A DNA stretch of 64,000 nt from Thelonectria olida (Eukaryota > Ascomycota > Sordariomycetes > Hypocreales > Nectriaceae), in contig JAGPYM010000001.1 of the NCBI GenBank assembly GCA_020736575.1, forward strand, positions 2,914,001 to 2,978,000. The letters run 5' to 3'. Both the position numbers and the translations under genes were made by a program. The notes under the pieces were generated by a model. That model was given only the letters and a program-made list of their open reading frames with translations, ran no database searches and had not been told where the DNA came from. The first letter of the stretch is position 1; the number at the start of each line of letters is the position of its first letter. Below are positions 23,001 through 34,288 of this stretch, piece by piece.

Positions 23001-23638
23001 GCCTCTGGGTGCCTCTGTATTCGTATGAACTATCGCTTGCCGCTCTCCACTCGAGGGGTCTCCTTATGCTAAATGTATGCACTGTCCCGCCTTCTCTATC
23101 ACTTCGTAGAAGCCGGACCAGGGATCCTCAGCATTCTCTGCCTCTGAACACGAGCTTTCTAATTTTGGCAGCCTCAACATGTCTAAGTGCTGCATATTCA
23201 TCGGGAGGATGCATTTGAATAGAAGTCTAGATCATCGAATTCTTATTGTAACGCGCCAGTTATCCAAGACCAGATTACGCACCTTCTTGTCCATAACCAG
23301 AGTATCCGGATCTCTCCCGTAAGTACCTAGTAGCCCGTAAGAGAATGCCCACACTCTCCCCAATGACATGAAATCCCACCATCTAATATATCCTACCATT
23401 CTCGAGTGCTAAAGACAGTGTCCAAGTTCGTTCCTCATCTCGTCTCACTCTATCATCGTAGCCGTTGCCGTACTCGTTCACCATTGCAGCGAGCGGCCCT
23501 TTCATTTCTGCATCGTCATGTCATCCTTGTCCAAGCTTTAGGTCATTCGGCATCGTGACTTCGTTTCCGGTGACGGTAGTTTCGTATTCGCTACTTGGTC
23601 CACAAGTAGGTTGGTTGTTGTTTATGAGTGTTGGCTGC
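20033..23638. other. Gene-poor stretch, no convincing gene
   Basis: About 3.6 kb on the far side of the large gene. Open frames are short and lack motifs. A (GT)n run lies at 21983-21999. I see no transposase or reverse-transcriptase fragments and no strong AT bias that would point to RIP-mutated repeats. Confidence 0.5.
21983..21999. repeat. (GT)n microsatellite, 17 nt
   Basis: About 8.5 uninterrupted GT units in the gene-poor stretch. Confidence 0.9.
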
Positions 23639-24184
23639 TCATATCCTCATAGACTCTTCCTCATACATCATCGCCCTTGGAGTCGCTGTTCGGAGGAAAG
23701 ATGTTGCTGCATGCTTCGGAACAAAACATTTGGTTTCCTCTAGCAGTGGCTCCTGCTCGTAGTCTCGGATTACCAGCGACGGTTTGTTGCTTCGCAGAAG
23801 CGTGTCAAGCCACGACTTGAGAGACTCAAGGACCCGGCCTGGCCAAGTGGGCTCGTTGGGGTCCCCCTTCGACCTTTGCCTTCCCGTGACAACAAGCTTG
23901 ACATGTAGAGAGCGACCCATGTTGGATAAACGTGGCTGCAAGAGCATCAAGATTCTTCTGCACAGCAAATGAAGGGGTATGAACGAGCGTAAGAGATAGA
24001 CGAGAATACTGCTTGCCAGAAGAACAAAAAGCTCTCTACCGACTAAGAAGAGAGACCTCCTTTTATTCCCCCAACCCGTTCCCTTGCCTCCCTCTCTCGA
24101 ACAGGGGCTTCTATCCATTCCAGCTTTCAGCTTCATCGCCATCCCTAGTTCAAACCGGCCACTTTTGGTCTTGTTAAATTCCAT
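23639..24184 (-). CDS. Possible 181-aa protein with one membrane segment, unknown
   Basis: A single ATG-started frame. The first 45 residues are basic, then comes a hydrophobic stretch (LFVLLASSILVYLLRSFIPLHLL), then a basic and polar region ending in AMMYEEESMRI. No family is recognised. The hydrophobic core flanked by Arg/Lys could be a membrane anchor. There is no supporting neighbour or clear codon bias, so this could be a chance frame in a gene-poor region. Confidence 0.35.
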   Translation of the reverse strand: MEFNKTKSGRFELGMAMKLKAGMDRSPCSREGGKGTGWGNKRRSLFLVGRELFVLLASSILVYLLRSFIPLHLLCRRILMLLQPRLSNMGRSLHVKLVVTGRQRSKGDPNEPTWPGRVLESLKSWLDTLLRSNKPSLVIRDYEQEPLLEETKCFVPKHAATSFLRTATPRAMMYEEESMRI

Positions 24185-24894
24185 CTCCTGGTGGAAGCGG
24201 GCCCGTTTCTAAGTGGTTAATGGGAGTTATGCAACTGTCTCAGCTGGGTATCGCGAACCCACCACACTGGACGACGCTGTATACGGTGTATTGTATCCAG
24301 GAACTTAGGGCGGCGAGAACGAATATGAGATGTCAACGACCCCTTCTGTGAAACTCCACACTATGATTCTGATAGAGTACTCTCCAACTTGAAGCTTCAT
24401 CAGAGACAGCTCCTGTCCACAACAATGTGAGCCTCCCCGGGAGGTCGAGCTTCGAAACAAAAAAGCGTCTTGATGTCTCTCCTTCTTTCCCGCTATTTTG
24501 ACTCTCCATACGCTGAGCCAGGCAACATTCTAGATTAGCCTGCAAATGTTAGACATGCCGAATATGTTCCAGCCATCCTCAAGCCTGGGCGAGAGCCCCC
24601 TTTTATGAATGGATGAGGGGACATATTCTTTACCATGCAGATACCTCGATACCCAAATCACCATACACAATGATTAGCGAGGGTCGGGCCAGATGCCTCC
24701 ACTTGAGAAGGCATCATCTTATGCGCATTCGGAAAAAATTTCTAAAATCCATGATTCCTGCGGCTGAGAGGCGTAAAAGATACGAAGGTTGCTTAGAATT
24801 CGAATATCACGTGCAAACTGTAAGATTTGATAGAGGACCGTATATCTTGTACTATACGCAGTGAGAAAGAGGGCCGCGGGTTGACGATGCTCTG
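24185..24894. other. Intergenic, nothing supported
   Basis: About 700 bases before the RAD1 stop codon. An 83-codon plus-strand frame at 24613-24864 has no motif and was not accepted. Confidence 0.5.
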
Positions 24895-25914
24895 TCATTC
24901 ATCCTCCTCAGCATCATCCATTTCCTCATCGTGCTGAATAAACGGAACGAAACGAAAGTCCAAAAAACTTCGCTTACCCCCTTCCACATCGACCATGAAC
25001 TGCAGGCTAAGAACCCCCTGGCTATCACCCCTTAAGCTAACTTTGCTCGCAATTCGCATAGCTTCCGTCGAACTTTTGATAAAGTCAAACTTGAAGCATT
25101 GCGACCATCGTTCTTTGATGATGAAAGTCTCAAGGATATCTTTGCCACGAGCAAAGTCAACCGTAGAGCTCCCAAAATCCCCCACCCCAGCTAGGGAAAG
25201 GAAAGGCGACGTCTCAGTGGCCGTAAACGTCAGTTTTTTGGGGGCGGTTGGGGAAATCTCAGCCAGAGCGTCCAAAAGGGAGCGAGATTGCATGATGATT
25301 TTGAAAGGAAGATAATCTCGGTCGAAGGGAATATCTTCTGGAATCTCCGGCAGATACGTAGTCAAGGCAGCGGTCGTCTTAACTCCTCCTTCTTCGATAG
25401 TGACTTTGAATGGGTCGCCTTCTTCTCCATACAGTAGCGTACAAGTCCCAGAAATTCCTAGGGTCTGATTGCTGAAGGCGTCTGGTCGATAATTACGGAG
25501 ATTACCGCGATAGGGGTCCTGCTCAGCCTTCTGAGCACGAGTGGCTACATCCACAGCTCCGAAGATCTGAAGAACTTCGAGAACAGATGACAAGGAAATT
25601 TGAAAGTTGGGAAGATCAGGTGGCTCTTCATCTTCGGAGATGGGTAGCTTAACAGTGTAAGATGAAAAGAGAGCCTTGTCAAGAAAGGCGGATCCTTGAG
25701 CCACAGGTCAGTGGACATAATTAATGGCCCTACGTTGCATTGTTGCCTTACCTTGCATTACTCGAGCATGGTCAGATCCGAATCTGATGCCATCCTCGGT
25801 GATTTGAACGTGCGCTCGGGGGGCAAAACTAATGCACCGCAGAAGCTGATAAAGAGGCCTTGTCGAGGTAGCGACAGCCCGGAAGATTGGCTGACGTTGT
25901 GTATCTGGCGCCAT
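24895..25914 (-). CDS. rad1: Rad1-type subunit of the 9-1-1 DNA damage checkpoint clamp
   Basis: Two exons, 25914-25752 and 25694-24895, give about 320 residues; the splice (57-nt intron) rebuilds RVMQGSAFLDKALFSSY. The protein follows the Rad1/Rec1 pattern. The first clamp-fold half has FRAVATSTRPLYQLLRCISF and AHVQITEDGIRF. LLYGEEGDPF is central. The second half holds PLSFTATETSPFLSL-like strands and ends with FRFVPFIQHDEEMDDAEEDE, a typical acidic tail. Rad1 with Rad9 and Hus1 forms a PCNA-like ring loaded at damaged DNA to activate the Mec1/ATR kinase. Its start lies 164 bases after the OST5 stop on the same strand. The start at MAPDTQRQP is chosen because family similarity begins there; codons are open further upstream. 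Confidence 0.9.
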
Positions 25915-26078
25915 CTCAGGTTGTCGCGCGAGCTGTTTGCGAAAAGTAGGTGAGAGGTCCGCGTAATGATGAAGGAAATATGGAAACTGGCAGAAATGCA
26001 ATAGGCGCTTGGCGTCTTCTCTTGTTTGCTCCAACTATTGTACAGGAAAGCCGACGGAACGGAACTTTTGGGGGTATC

Positions 26079-26437
26079 TTAGACGTAGACTCCGACAGCA
26101 CAGAACATGTAAACGACACCGAAGCTGACAAACGTTAGTATGGATGGTCGAAAGAGAGTTGGTGGATGGGGGAGCATACGCAATCGCGAGAGATGCTGGG
26201 ACACCGAGCAAGGGGACGTTGACAAGAGATCGGTCTGTCAGGTAAGTCAGTCAGCGGTCGGAGATCGATGAAGAATACAATCATAGGCGAGGTCATACTC
26301 AAGGCGAAGATGCCAGTAAAGGAGATTCCCAATACCAACAGCCAGAATGCCACCCAGAACTGGCTTCCCTTGCCGATGGAAGGGAAGAAGGGACTGCCAG
26401 CAGCAGCTTGCCAAACCTCATGCAACGAGGAATCCAT
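26079..26437 (-). CDS. ost5: Oligosaccharyltransferase subunit OST5 (TMEM258 family)
   Basis: Three small exons (26437-26299, 26234-26180, 26124-26079) splice in frame to 79 residues. The protein has two hydrophobic segments (FWVAFWLLVLGISFTGIFAL and LGVPASLAIAFGVVYMFCAV) joined by a short polar loop with NRSLVNVP. It ends in GVYV, the same last residues as yeast Ost5. Ost5 is a minor subunit of the ER oligosaccharyltransferase that N-glycosylates nascent proteins. The last exon codes for only about 15 residues, so simple ORF calling misses the gene. It lies just upstream of RAD1 on the same strand and is divergent from GCN5. Confidence 0.87.
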
Positions 26438-26857
26438 GTGCTAAGCTTCGCAGGGTACTATCGCAATGGGCGACGGTATAGATTGTTCAATGGAATGGTT
26501 TTTCGACAATCTGAATGTGATAATCGTTGAAGGAGGTGGTTGTGGATTGACGAGCTGGTATGCGTGCTTGCTTGCGAAGGTCAAGCTGCGACGTCTGAAC
26601 TCTGGAGCAGCTTCACGAGCTTATGATGCACCGTGGCCGATAGACCAAAACGGCTTAGCGCACTTTCCCCTGGCGGAGCTGCACCTTAGCTTGCGTGTTG
26701 CCTGCTCCAACTGCTGGTAATATTACATAATCAGCGCTTGGACCATTTCAACTCTCCACCATGATGCACATCTCATCGCGCCAACCTACTCGTGTTAGAC
26801 CTTTAGGCCTCCTCCACCATCCACCACCTAAAAAGTGGCGATTACGTCGTCGCAAAC
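26438..26857. promoter_or_regulatory. Shared divergent promoter region of OST5 and GCN5
   Basis: Only 420 bases separate the start codons of two divergently transcribed genes, so this stretch must hold both promoters and leaders. No specific binding site is assigned. Confidence 0.6.
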
Positions 26858-28191
26858 ATGTCGGACGAAGGCATGATACCATTTCTTCTCCTCGCTTTAT
26901 GTATGCGACCAACCATGCATGTTTTGCTAACATTTAATCACCAGGCGCCAGTAAGCGCAAGGCTGAGGAGGAGCCCTCGTCCCCGACACCCTCTAAGCGC
27001 ATCAAACAGGACGAATCCGAGGAATCTGCGGGCAAGCAACCAACTATCAAACCCATTCCCTTCCCAGAAAAGGTAAGCATGTCTGCCCATTCCGCCACGC
27101 CAAGTGTAGTATAAATGAGTAATCATTCGTGACTTTAGCCTGCTGTCATTGAAGAGCGCAATGGCGAAATTGAATTCCGAGTAGTCAATAACGACAACGA
27201 GCGCGAGTCTCTCATAATCCTCACGGGCCTCAAGTGCATCTTTCAAAGACAGCTTCCAAAGATGCCCAAAGGCTACATCGCCCGCCTCGTCTACGACCGA
27301 ACCCACATATCCATCGCTATCGTCAAGCATCCCCTCGAGGTTATTGGTGGCATCACAATTCGGCCCTTCAAGGGCCGCCAGTTCGCCGAAATCGTCTTCT
27401 GTGCGATAAGTTCGGACCAGCAAGTCAAAGGTTACGGCGCGCATCTGATGTCCCACCTCAAAGATTATGTCAAGGCCACCAGCGACGTGATGCACTTCCT
27501 AACGTATGCCGACAACTCTGCCATCGGTTACTTTAAGAAACAAGGCTTCACTCTGGAAATCACACTTGATAAGAAAGTGTGGATGGGCTATATTAAGGAT
27601 TACGAAGGCGGAACCATTATGCAGTGCTCTATGATTCCCCGCATTCGATACCTTGAAATGGGCAGAATGCTCTTGAAGCAGAAGGAGTGTGTCCAAGCAA
27701 AGATCCGCGCATACTCAAAGTCTCATAACGTCCACCCACCACCCAAAGAATGGAAGAACCATGTTGGCGAGATCAATCCTCTGGATATTCCCGCCATTCG
27801 TGCCTCAGGCTGGTCCCCAGATATGGACGAGCTCGCTCGCCAACCCCGCCATGGTCCCAATTACAACCAGCTCCTTCATCTTCTCACTGATTTGCAAAAC
27901 CACAACTCGGCCTGGCCATTCCGTGTCCCTGTCAACCGCGATGAAGTCACTGACTACTACGATGTCATCAAGGAGCCCATGGATCTTAGCACGATGGAAA
28001 CGAAGCTCGAGGCAGATCAGTACATCACGCCGGATGACTTTGTCAGGGATGCAATGCTCATTTTTGACAACTGCCGCAAATACAACAACAAGAATACACC
28101 CTACGCGAAGCTAGCCAACAAACTTGAGAAGTACATGTGGCAGCAGATCAGAGCCATCCCTGAGTGGTCTCACCTTGAACCCGAGAAGTAG
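26858..28191 (+). CDS. gcn5: Histone acetyltransferase GCN5 (SAGA/ADA catalytic subunit)
   Basis: Three exons, 26858-26900, 26945-27072 and 27139-28191, give about 407 residues. A basic region ([17 protein letters not shown]) precedes the GNAT domain. This has [19 protein letters not shown], the catalytic Glu in FAEIVFCAI, the acetyl-CoA loop QVKGYG, and [14 protein letters not shown]-terminal bromodomain follows ([19 protein letters not shown], then [11 protein letters not shown] and NCRKYNN, with its acetyl-lysine-binding Asn). GCN5 acetylates histone H3 tails in SAGA and ADA complexes. The first exon is only 43 nt, and its reading ([15 protein letters not shown]) is odd. A GC-AG splice at 26871 would give [12 protein letters not shown] instead. 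Confidence 0.93.
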
Positions 28192-29153
28192 GATACCATC
28201 TTACTTCAACTTCAAACTCAACCAGACAGTAAGATGATGCTGATATAAGATGTTATTTGGGTTTATATGGACATTGTTGGTAGCGTGGCGTTTCCGGTAT
28301 TGGGGTTGATCTCGATTCGAGGTTCTGTACTTTATCGCATTTAGAGAGTGGGAAACAGTGGGAGTTGAGCAATGGAAGTGATCATGCAAAACTCTTAGAA
28401 ATCAGAAGCACGGTCAAAGCAAAACCTAAGTTATCTCACAAAGCTCCCCGAGTTGATACCTTGCAGTCCTTAGCTAGTCGTTACAAGACAAGAATTAGTA
28501 AAACTCAATAGGCAGGTTTACTGAAAAAGGTCTTATTGTTGGTTAGTGTCTACCTATCTCAGGCTCATACAACAAATAGTGCCTAACCCACAAAGGCATC
28601 AGGAAGACAAAGTAAAAGCAAACAAGCTTTTGAGCCAGGTCCTCTATTAATGAGGCAGTCTAGCAACCCAAGGTGGGCTGTTTCTAGCCCAAGACCCTAG
28701 GTCCAGCACACTACCCCTTCATTCATATCATGTTCTTAAAAGGTAAGACCGTCCCAAAAAGGTCCCAGTTCCTAAACCAAGATCGCCAAAACACCGTTGT
28801 CCATTCTGAAGGGGAGAAAGAAGATGAAGCAAGATGCGGGCCCATCCCAAACTATCGCAAGCGATGGTGCTGAAAGGACACACGGGGCGAGGGGTAGGCG
28901 GGGGGGCGTAAGCGAGTCTATGTGTTGCGTATGCGTGATTGCGTGATTGCGTGTGTTGTGACCGAAGGAAAGTGCCGGACCAGTCCAGTTCAACTAACCA
29001 GTAGATGTCATGTCGTGAGTTCAATAACAGCACTCTAAAGAAGAAAGTGCTGCAGTGGGTATTATAATTTCAAGAACGAAAGTAACGTTTCTCCTGACTT
29101 TGCCTTTTTTTTCCTTTCCTCTTGGCAGAGATTAAAGCATTGAAGTCTGCCCC
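28192..29153. other. Convergent 3' spacer, no gene seen
   Basis: About 960 bases between GCN5 and the minus-strand gene ending at 29154. No RNA gene or repeat is recognised. Confidence 0.5.
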
Positions 29154-30146
29154 TCATACACCAGAGGAAGTCCCGCTTGTGCGATGACCAATCCCGGAAT
29201 CTCCCAGCGGTAGACGGAGGTCTGAGTAAGTTCGGCGGTTCCACGGGTTACCCAGAAAGCGGCGTCGATGATATGCACTCGGAGGGTGTGCAGACGAAGG
29301 GTTCGATATCTCCCCAGCCTGCTGGAGAGCATCGTCGCGATTCGGGTCTTCAGACTCAAGGGTGCGACGCAGCATGGGGTGGAGGAAATCGGGAATCTCA
29401 TTCCACTGACCAGCCCTGGCGGCACTGAGCATTCCCGGCGGAAACAAGGCAGCGGGTACGATATTGTTACCGCTATCAGTGCCATGGTGGTCCATGTGCT
29501 CCTCCAAGAAGGGAAATTCGCCCGCCTCGATTGCATTTTTTAGCCACTGCTCCCACTCCTCGTCGAGAACAGCAGTGCTATCCCCAGCCTCTCGGCGTGC
29601 AGCTTGTGCTCGGAGACGCTCATTGAGCTGAACGCCGACGCTCTCGATTTCTTCCAGGTCACTCTCAACGTCCATGTCCTCGTCGTTTTCTTCCTCCTCG
29701 TCGACGTATTCTACACCATCTATGTTGTGCTCAGATGTGTGAAGATGATCCTCAATTTCAGTCGAGTCTGGAAAGCCGTCGGCGGTGGTGTCGCGGATTG
29801 AGATTCCTTGCTCTCTCTCGAACTTCTCCTTGGCCCACTTGGTACCCTCCCATTTGGTCAGACCAGCGATCTCGGCATTGGTAAGACGGAGGCCATCAAA
29901 AGCGCGGAAGAGACGGCGGTGCCACGGCCAGCGAGAGAGACGGATTCGGTGGGTGCGGTGGGTGTAGTCGAGGCCAGGGTATTTTGCTTCCTGGGTTTCG
30001 AGATGGCCATAGAAAGCGTGTGTTTCCTGACGGACCTCGGGAATGAGGCTGCGCTGAAGAAGAGCGTGGAAGTTTTGCGGATCGTTACTTTTAGGTCGAG
30101 GAAACATGCATTCGTACACAATCTGATCAACAGGGCGGCCTTTCAT
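29154..30146 (-). CDS. Conserved-looking fungal protein, unknown, N-terminus uncertain
   Basis: From the only ATG (30146, MKGRPVDQIVYECMFPRPK) the frame gives 330 residues with an ordered N-terminal part (NFHALLQRSLIPEVRQETHAF; WPWHRRLFRAFDGLRLTNAE). An acidic middle (VDEEEENDEDMDVESD) and a polar C-terminus follow. No known domain is recognised. The same frame stays open a further 588 bases upstream to about 30734 without any ATG. The part from about 30560 has a strong C/T third-position pattern and ordered-looking content (TDSLKFTSDYVTNLRARIFF; TVVVCYLELANN). The real N-terminus may therefore lie upstream, through an undetected first exon or a non-AUG start. Alternatively this is an AUG-depleted leader. 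Confidence 0.7.
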   Translation of the reverse strand: MKGRPVDQIVYECMFPRPKSNDPQNFHALLQRSLIPEVRQETHAFYGHLETQEAKYPGLDYTHRTHRIRLSRWPWHRRLFRAFDGLRLTNAEIAGLTKWEGTKWAKEKFEREQGISIRDTTADGFPDSTEIEDHLHTSEHNIDGVEYVDEEEENDEDMDVESDLEEIESVGVQLNERLRAQAARREAGDSTAVLDEEWEQWLKNAIEAGEFPFLEEHMDHHGTDSGNNIVPAALFPPGMLSAARAGQWNEIPDFLHPMLRRTLESEDPNRDDALQQAGEISNPSSAHPPSAYHRRRFLGNPWNRRTYSDLRLPLGDSGIGHRTSGTSSGV

Positions 30147-32851
30147 CTTGGCGGTATTGTTGGCGAGCTCAAGATAGCAAACAACAACGGTCGGAGAGTG
30201 TTGAGAGCTGAGGAGAAGCGGGCGTAATCCCAATACAAAGGCAGAGGATCCGGGGCGAAGAGACTCTGATGCGGGACCAGACAGTGATGGCTGGAAGAAA
30301 ATGCGAGCACGAAGGTTGGTCACGTAATCGGAGGTGAATTTTAAAGAGTCGGTTTCGAAGACTTCGGGTATGATTGGGAAGGCACGAGAGAGAGGAGGGA
30401 CCGTGGACAGCCTTTCAGCGCGGGATCTCAGGAAGCTGGAGAGAGGCTCGACCACAGTCGCAAAGCAGTGACGGTTGAATAACCAGAGAAGAATGGTGAA
30501 GAAGGAGCGAAAAGCAAGCGACCAAGGAGTCAGCGGCAAGACGATCAGGCAGGCGGCCTTTTGGTTTTTAGCAGCTGTCTTGGTCGGGCGTTCTCGGCGG
30601 GGGGGTGTAAGGGTGTGAAAGCGTAGGTGGGAGGGCGTGGGAGGAGGAGTCCGGTGGTGTGCGCGTTCTCGGAGCCGGGAGGCTTGGTGGCAGTTTCCCT
30701 TTGGAGGGGAGAAACACGCACACACAAAGCACAACGCAGGCTAGACTTGGTAATTTTATTAGAGAATACGAGTGTTTCCGTGAGAGTATAATTTCAAAGT
30801 TTGACGTTGAAAAAAAGAAAACGGGAAGAGGAGGGGGGCGGCGGTGTGTTTTATTGGGTTGGCTTCTGGGTTGGGTATTGCAAGGAGTTGAGGGAAGGTG
30901 GGAGGGAGGGAAGAAGTACCCTTGATTCCTCGAATGGCTAGGAAGGAACCACGGTACGTGTCGCCTGCCTGTAAAAGCTGCAAGATCAGGCGGTGGCGGC
31001 AGCGGAGAACGGCAGCAGGAGCAGTGAAAGGAGAACGGTGGAAATAGCAGGAGGGTTGAAGGAAGCAAGGAATGGAAGGCAGCAGAGGCACTGCTATTTC
31101 CTTCTCCTTCAACTAACGGGCACACACATGGTCTAAGCAGTGAGGCCAACTCCAAACGCCAATGTCACCACACGTCACTCCTTCACTACCAATGAAGGAA
31201 GTTTGTACAAACGGATTCGATGGAATTATTGTCCAAACACCAGACAGCGCACGTATGTACCTACGAATATGTACAGTTGCGTCAGTCAGCAACACACACA
31301 GTCCCCTCCTGTTAGGCCACGACGTGCCCTGTGCTTCTGGTATTGGATTCGTCCTTGGGAAGGCAAGCCATGTCGGCCTCTCATAGGCTGCCCGACTTCG
31401 CAACAGACCCTTGGATTGCGATGGATGTGGGAGGGATGTGGATGCCATTGATGCGAGGCGCGGCGTGGTGCAGCTTTGGGCCCGGGCGGTTTTGCCCTCG
31501 TTAACTCCAGGCGGCCGGGGGGGCGTCTGGACGACCGAAGACCAAGGGTGTGCCACAGGACCTTGTTTCTAGCGGGCATGGAGGCCGAGGCCAGAGGTTT
31601 CCATGTTCCATCCATCGCCGGTCGGTCAGTCGGCGGTCCCTGAAGGAAAACGTGGGAGACATGATACACTAGTGGGGACTTGTTGAAGCTCAGCAGGTGA
31701 AGGAAATGCCTTCCCTCTTCTCGTTTGGGGACTGAGAGAAATGACCTAGATACTGCCTATGCACCTGGCTAACAGTTTCACAGGTTCCCCTCGACGTTTA
31801 CTATGCAAGTTGAGTGGGCGCTCCCATCGTGTCCGGAGCACAAACAGCACTGGGCTACGAAGCACGAATAGAAAGCGCTTCGTAACTCCAGTTCCAGGTT
31901 GCACGCCCACGTCCCCAGAGCTCGGCTATCATGGCCTGGAACGAGGTTGTCGTCATCGCCACGACCCTGGAGTACTTCGCCTTCAATCCGAGCCTGGTTG
32001 AACTTTTCTCAGACGCGAGGAAGCTGAGTGGAAGTGATAAACTTTCCGGTACCTGTTGATCGTTTGCCACCAACTTCTCTTCCCGTCTTCCAGTCCCCGC
32101 CAAGTTCAAGGGCCAACGGGCTGACGTCTATCATAGGATCAAGTGCATATACGTGCATCAGCTCATACACAACTTCAAGGCTGGCCGTGGCATGAAAATG
32201 ACATTGTCTCGTCGTTTTCCATTTTTCTTTTGATCACGGGTTGTTACTTGTCTTGTCCTCTTTTGCCAATGTCCCCTGACCTCGAGCCAGGTCATATGTC
32301 GTTGCCGTACCCCCCTCCACTACGTCCGTCCAATCCCTACCTTCCTCACCCCGCGCCTCAATCACTCAATCAGCGCGCGCAAACAATTGGCCCCTTGTCC
32401 AACCGGTACCTCGATCCAATCAGCTTCTCGGTTTGCATTTTCTTTGCTTCTGTGTGCTCTTCCGCCCCTTGCCTGCTCATGTTCGAAGACCGGGACTGGT
32501 CCCGGTCCCGGAGACTGGGCCGGAGATGCAACTCTGCCCAATCGAGTAATTGTCCCTGAGAGGAAGCTCCTCAATAATTCGATATCTCGACAACCATCTT
32601 GAAACCACGACTAAGGTATGTTTGCAATTGCAGTTTGGCAATAAAAGGGGTTCGAGGCTTGAAGCACAAATGGGCGATGGGAACACAAAGAAGAGCCAAA
32701 GCAAGCATCTCGAACAATTGGCCGAGCTCAAGATATTCTCAGGAACCGAAAAACTCCATGCCATTTACTTGACCCTCTGTGTGGCATCACTATGCGTTTG
32801 GGTTTTTTTATTTCTCCTTCCATTCCCAGGCCTCCCTTAAAGAAAACCAAT
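30147..32851. other. Upstream region of the 29.2-30.1 kb gene and spacer
   Basis: From 30147 to about 31126 the minus strand contains no ATG at all and is pyrimidine-rich, a striking leader-like or non-AUG coding stretch. From 31130 to 32851 only short motif-free frames occur. No other gene is supported. Confidence 0.5.
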
Positions 32852-34288
32852 TTACAGAACTCTCACCTCGGGAGCAGGCTGCGGCGACTTATCAAAGCTC
32901 TTCATCGGCTCCAATCCCCAGCGACCAAACATGGCCGCGTCCTCATCCCAACCATTACACTCAGTCGTCAACATCTTCTCGCCTGTGAAAATGGCGTTGG
33001 CTCCCGCCATAAAGCACATGGCCTGCTTCTCTTCCGACATGGCTTTGCGACCAGCAGCGATGCGGATAATGGTGGCGGGCATCAGGATTCGTGCCGTCGA
33101 AATGGTTCGAAGCATGCTCGTGAACTCCACGGCGGGTCGGTCGCCCAGCGGTGTGCCCTTGATGGGAACCAAGGCGTTCACAGGGAAACTCTCAGGGTGG
33201 CTAGGCATGGTCGACACGGTGTGCAGCAAACCAACTCGGTCCTCGGACGACTCGCCCAGGCCCAGGATGCCACCGGAGCACACCTTGATGCCCGCATCTC
33301 GGACGTGGCTGAGGGTCTGCAGTCGCTCGTCGTAGCTGCGGGTGGTGATGACGTTCGGGTAGAATTCGCGGCTGGTGTCGACGTTGTGGTTGTAGGCAGT
33401 CAGGCCGGCCTCCTTGAGCTCTTTGGCCTGTTCCGCATCGATCATGCCCAGGGTCACGCAAACCTCCATCCCCATGCCCTTGACCCCGTGGACCATTTCC
33501 TTGATGTTCTTGAGACTGTTCTTACGACCCCGCATGTCTCGCCACGCGGCGCCCATGCAGAACCGGGTGCTGCCATTCTCCTTGGCAACGCGAGCAGCCT
33601 CAAGCACGCTTTCGACTGTCTCGACACGCTTGGCCTCAAGCCCAGTGCCCTTTTGGTGGCGAGTTGACTGGGCACAGTAAGAGCAATCCTCGGTGCAGCC
33701 ACCCGTCTTGATGTTCATGAGCGTGCAAAGCTGCACCTCAGCCGGGTTATGGAAGCGACGGTGAACGGTGCTCTAGAGAAGAGGTACAGATGTGTCAGCC
33801 AATCATGTTGCCGACAAATAGGCGTATCATGCCATTATTCGGGATAAGCCACGACCCCTCCACGGTCCGGAGCGGCGAATAAACCCGGCTTGAGTAACAT
33901 TGAGACATGAAACAGGAACATGGAGCTAATATCGCCAAGCAGAGAGAGAAAGCGGGAAAAATGATGATGGGTTGCTTACAGATTGATATGTCAATTCCAT
34001 CAGAGGCTGGTAGTAGATGGCGGCAATCTCCTCCTTGGTCCAATCGTGGCGGGGTTGAGCTACCTGGGTGGCTTCACGGAGGATGCGCTTCGCCCGTTCT
34101 CTTCGCTGTTGCTCAATGTTCTCGTGAGCCCCGGGAGGGGGTGGTGGCTGGGATGGACGTCCAGCGTAGTCAACGACTGTCGACATGGCTCGCACGCGAC
34201 TGGCGATGGGCTGTCGTCGAAGCAGGAGGCTCGAGGGGCCATTGCTGGGGCGGAGAGCCTTGAGGCGGAGTGAAGTGCCGGGCTTCAT
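32852..34288 (-). CDS. bio2: Biotin synthase, mitochondrial
   Basis: Two exons, 34288-33980 and 33772-32852, splice to about 409 residues. The intron is 207 nt, long for this window. The first 35 residues are Arg/Ser-rich without acids (MKPGTSLRLKALRPSNGPSS), a typical mitochondrial presequence. The radical-SAM cluster motif is GGCTEDCSYCAQS (CxxxCxxC). Further BioB blocks follow: GAAWRDMRGR, YNHNVDTSREFYPNVITTRS, KVCSGGILGLGES, NALVPIKGTPLG and the ARILMPATIIRIAAGR region with the Arg ligand of the auxiliary cluster. It inserts sulfur into dethiobiotin. No other biotin gene lies in the window, so there is no cluster here. Length and motifs are complete, so the enzyme should be active. Confidence 0.95.

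Noticed and set aside
24613..24864. 83-codon plus-strand frame beside RAD1
   Set aside because: No motif, no supporting context.
32641..32665. GGTTCGAGGC resembling a tRNA T-loop box
   Set aside because: Flanking bases cannot form the five-pair T stem and no upstream A box was found.
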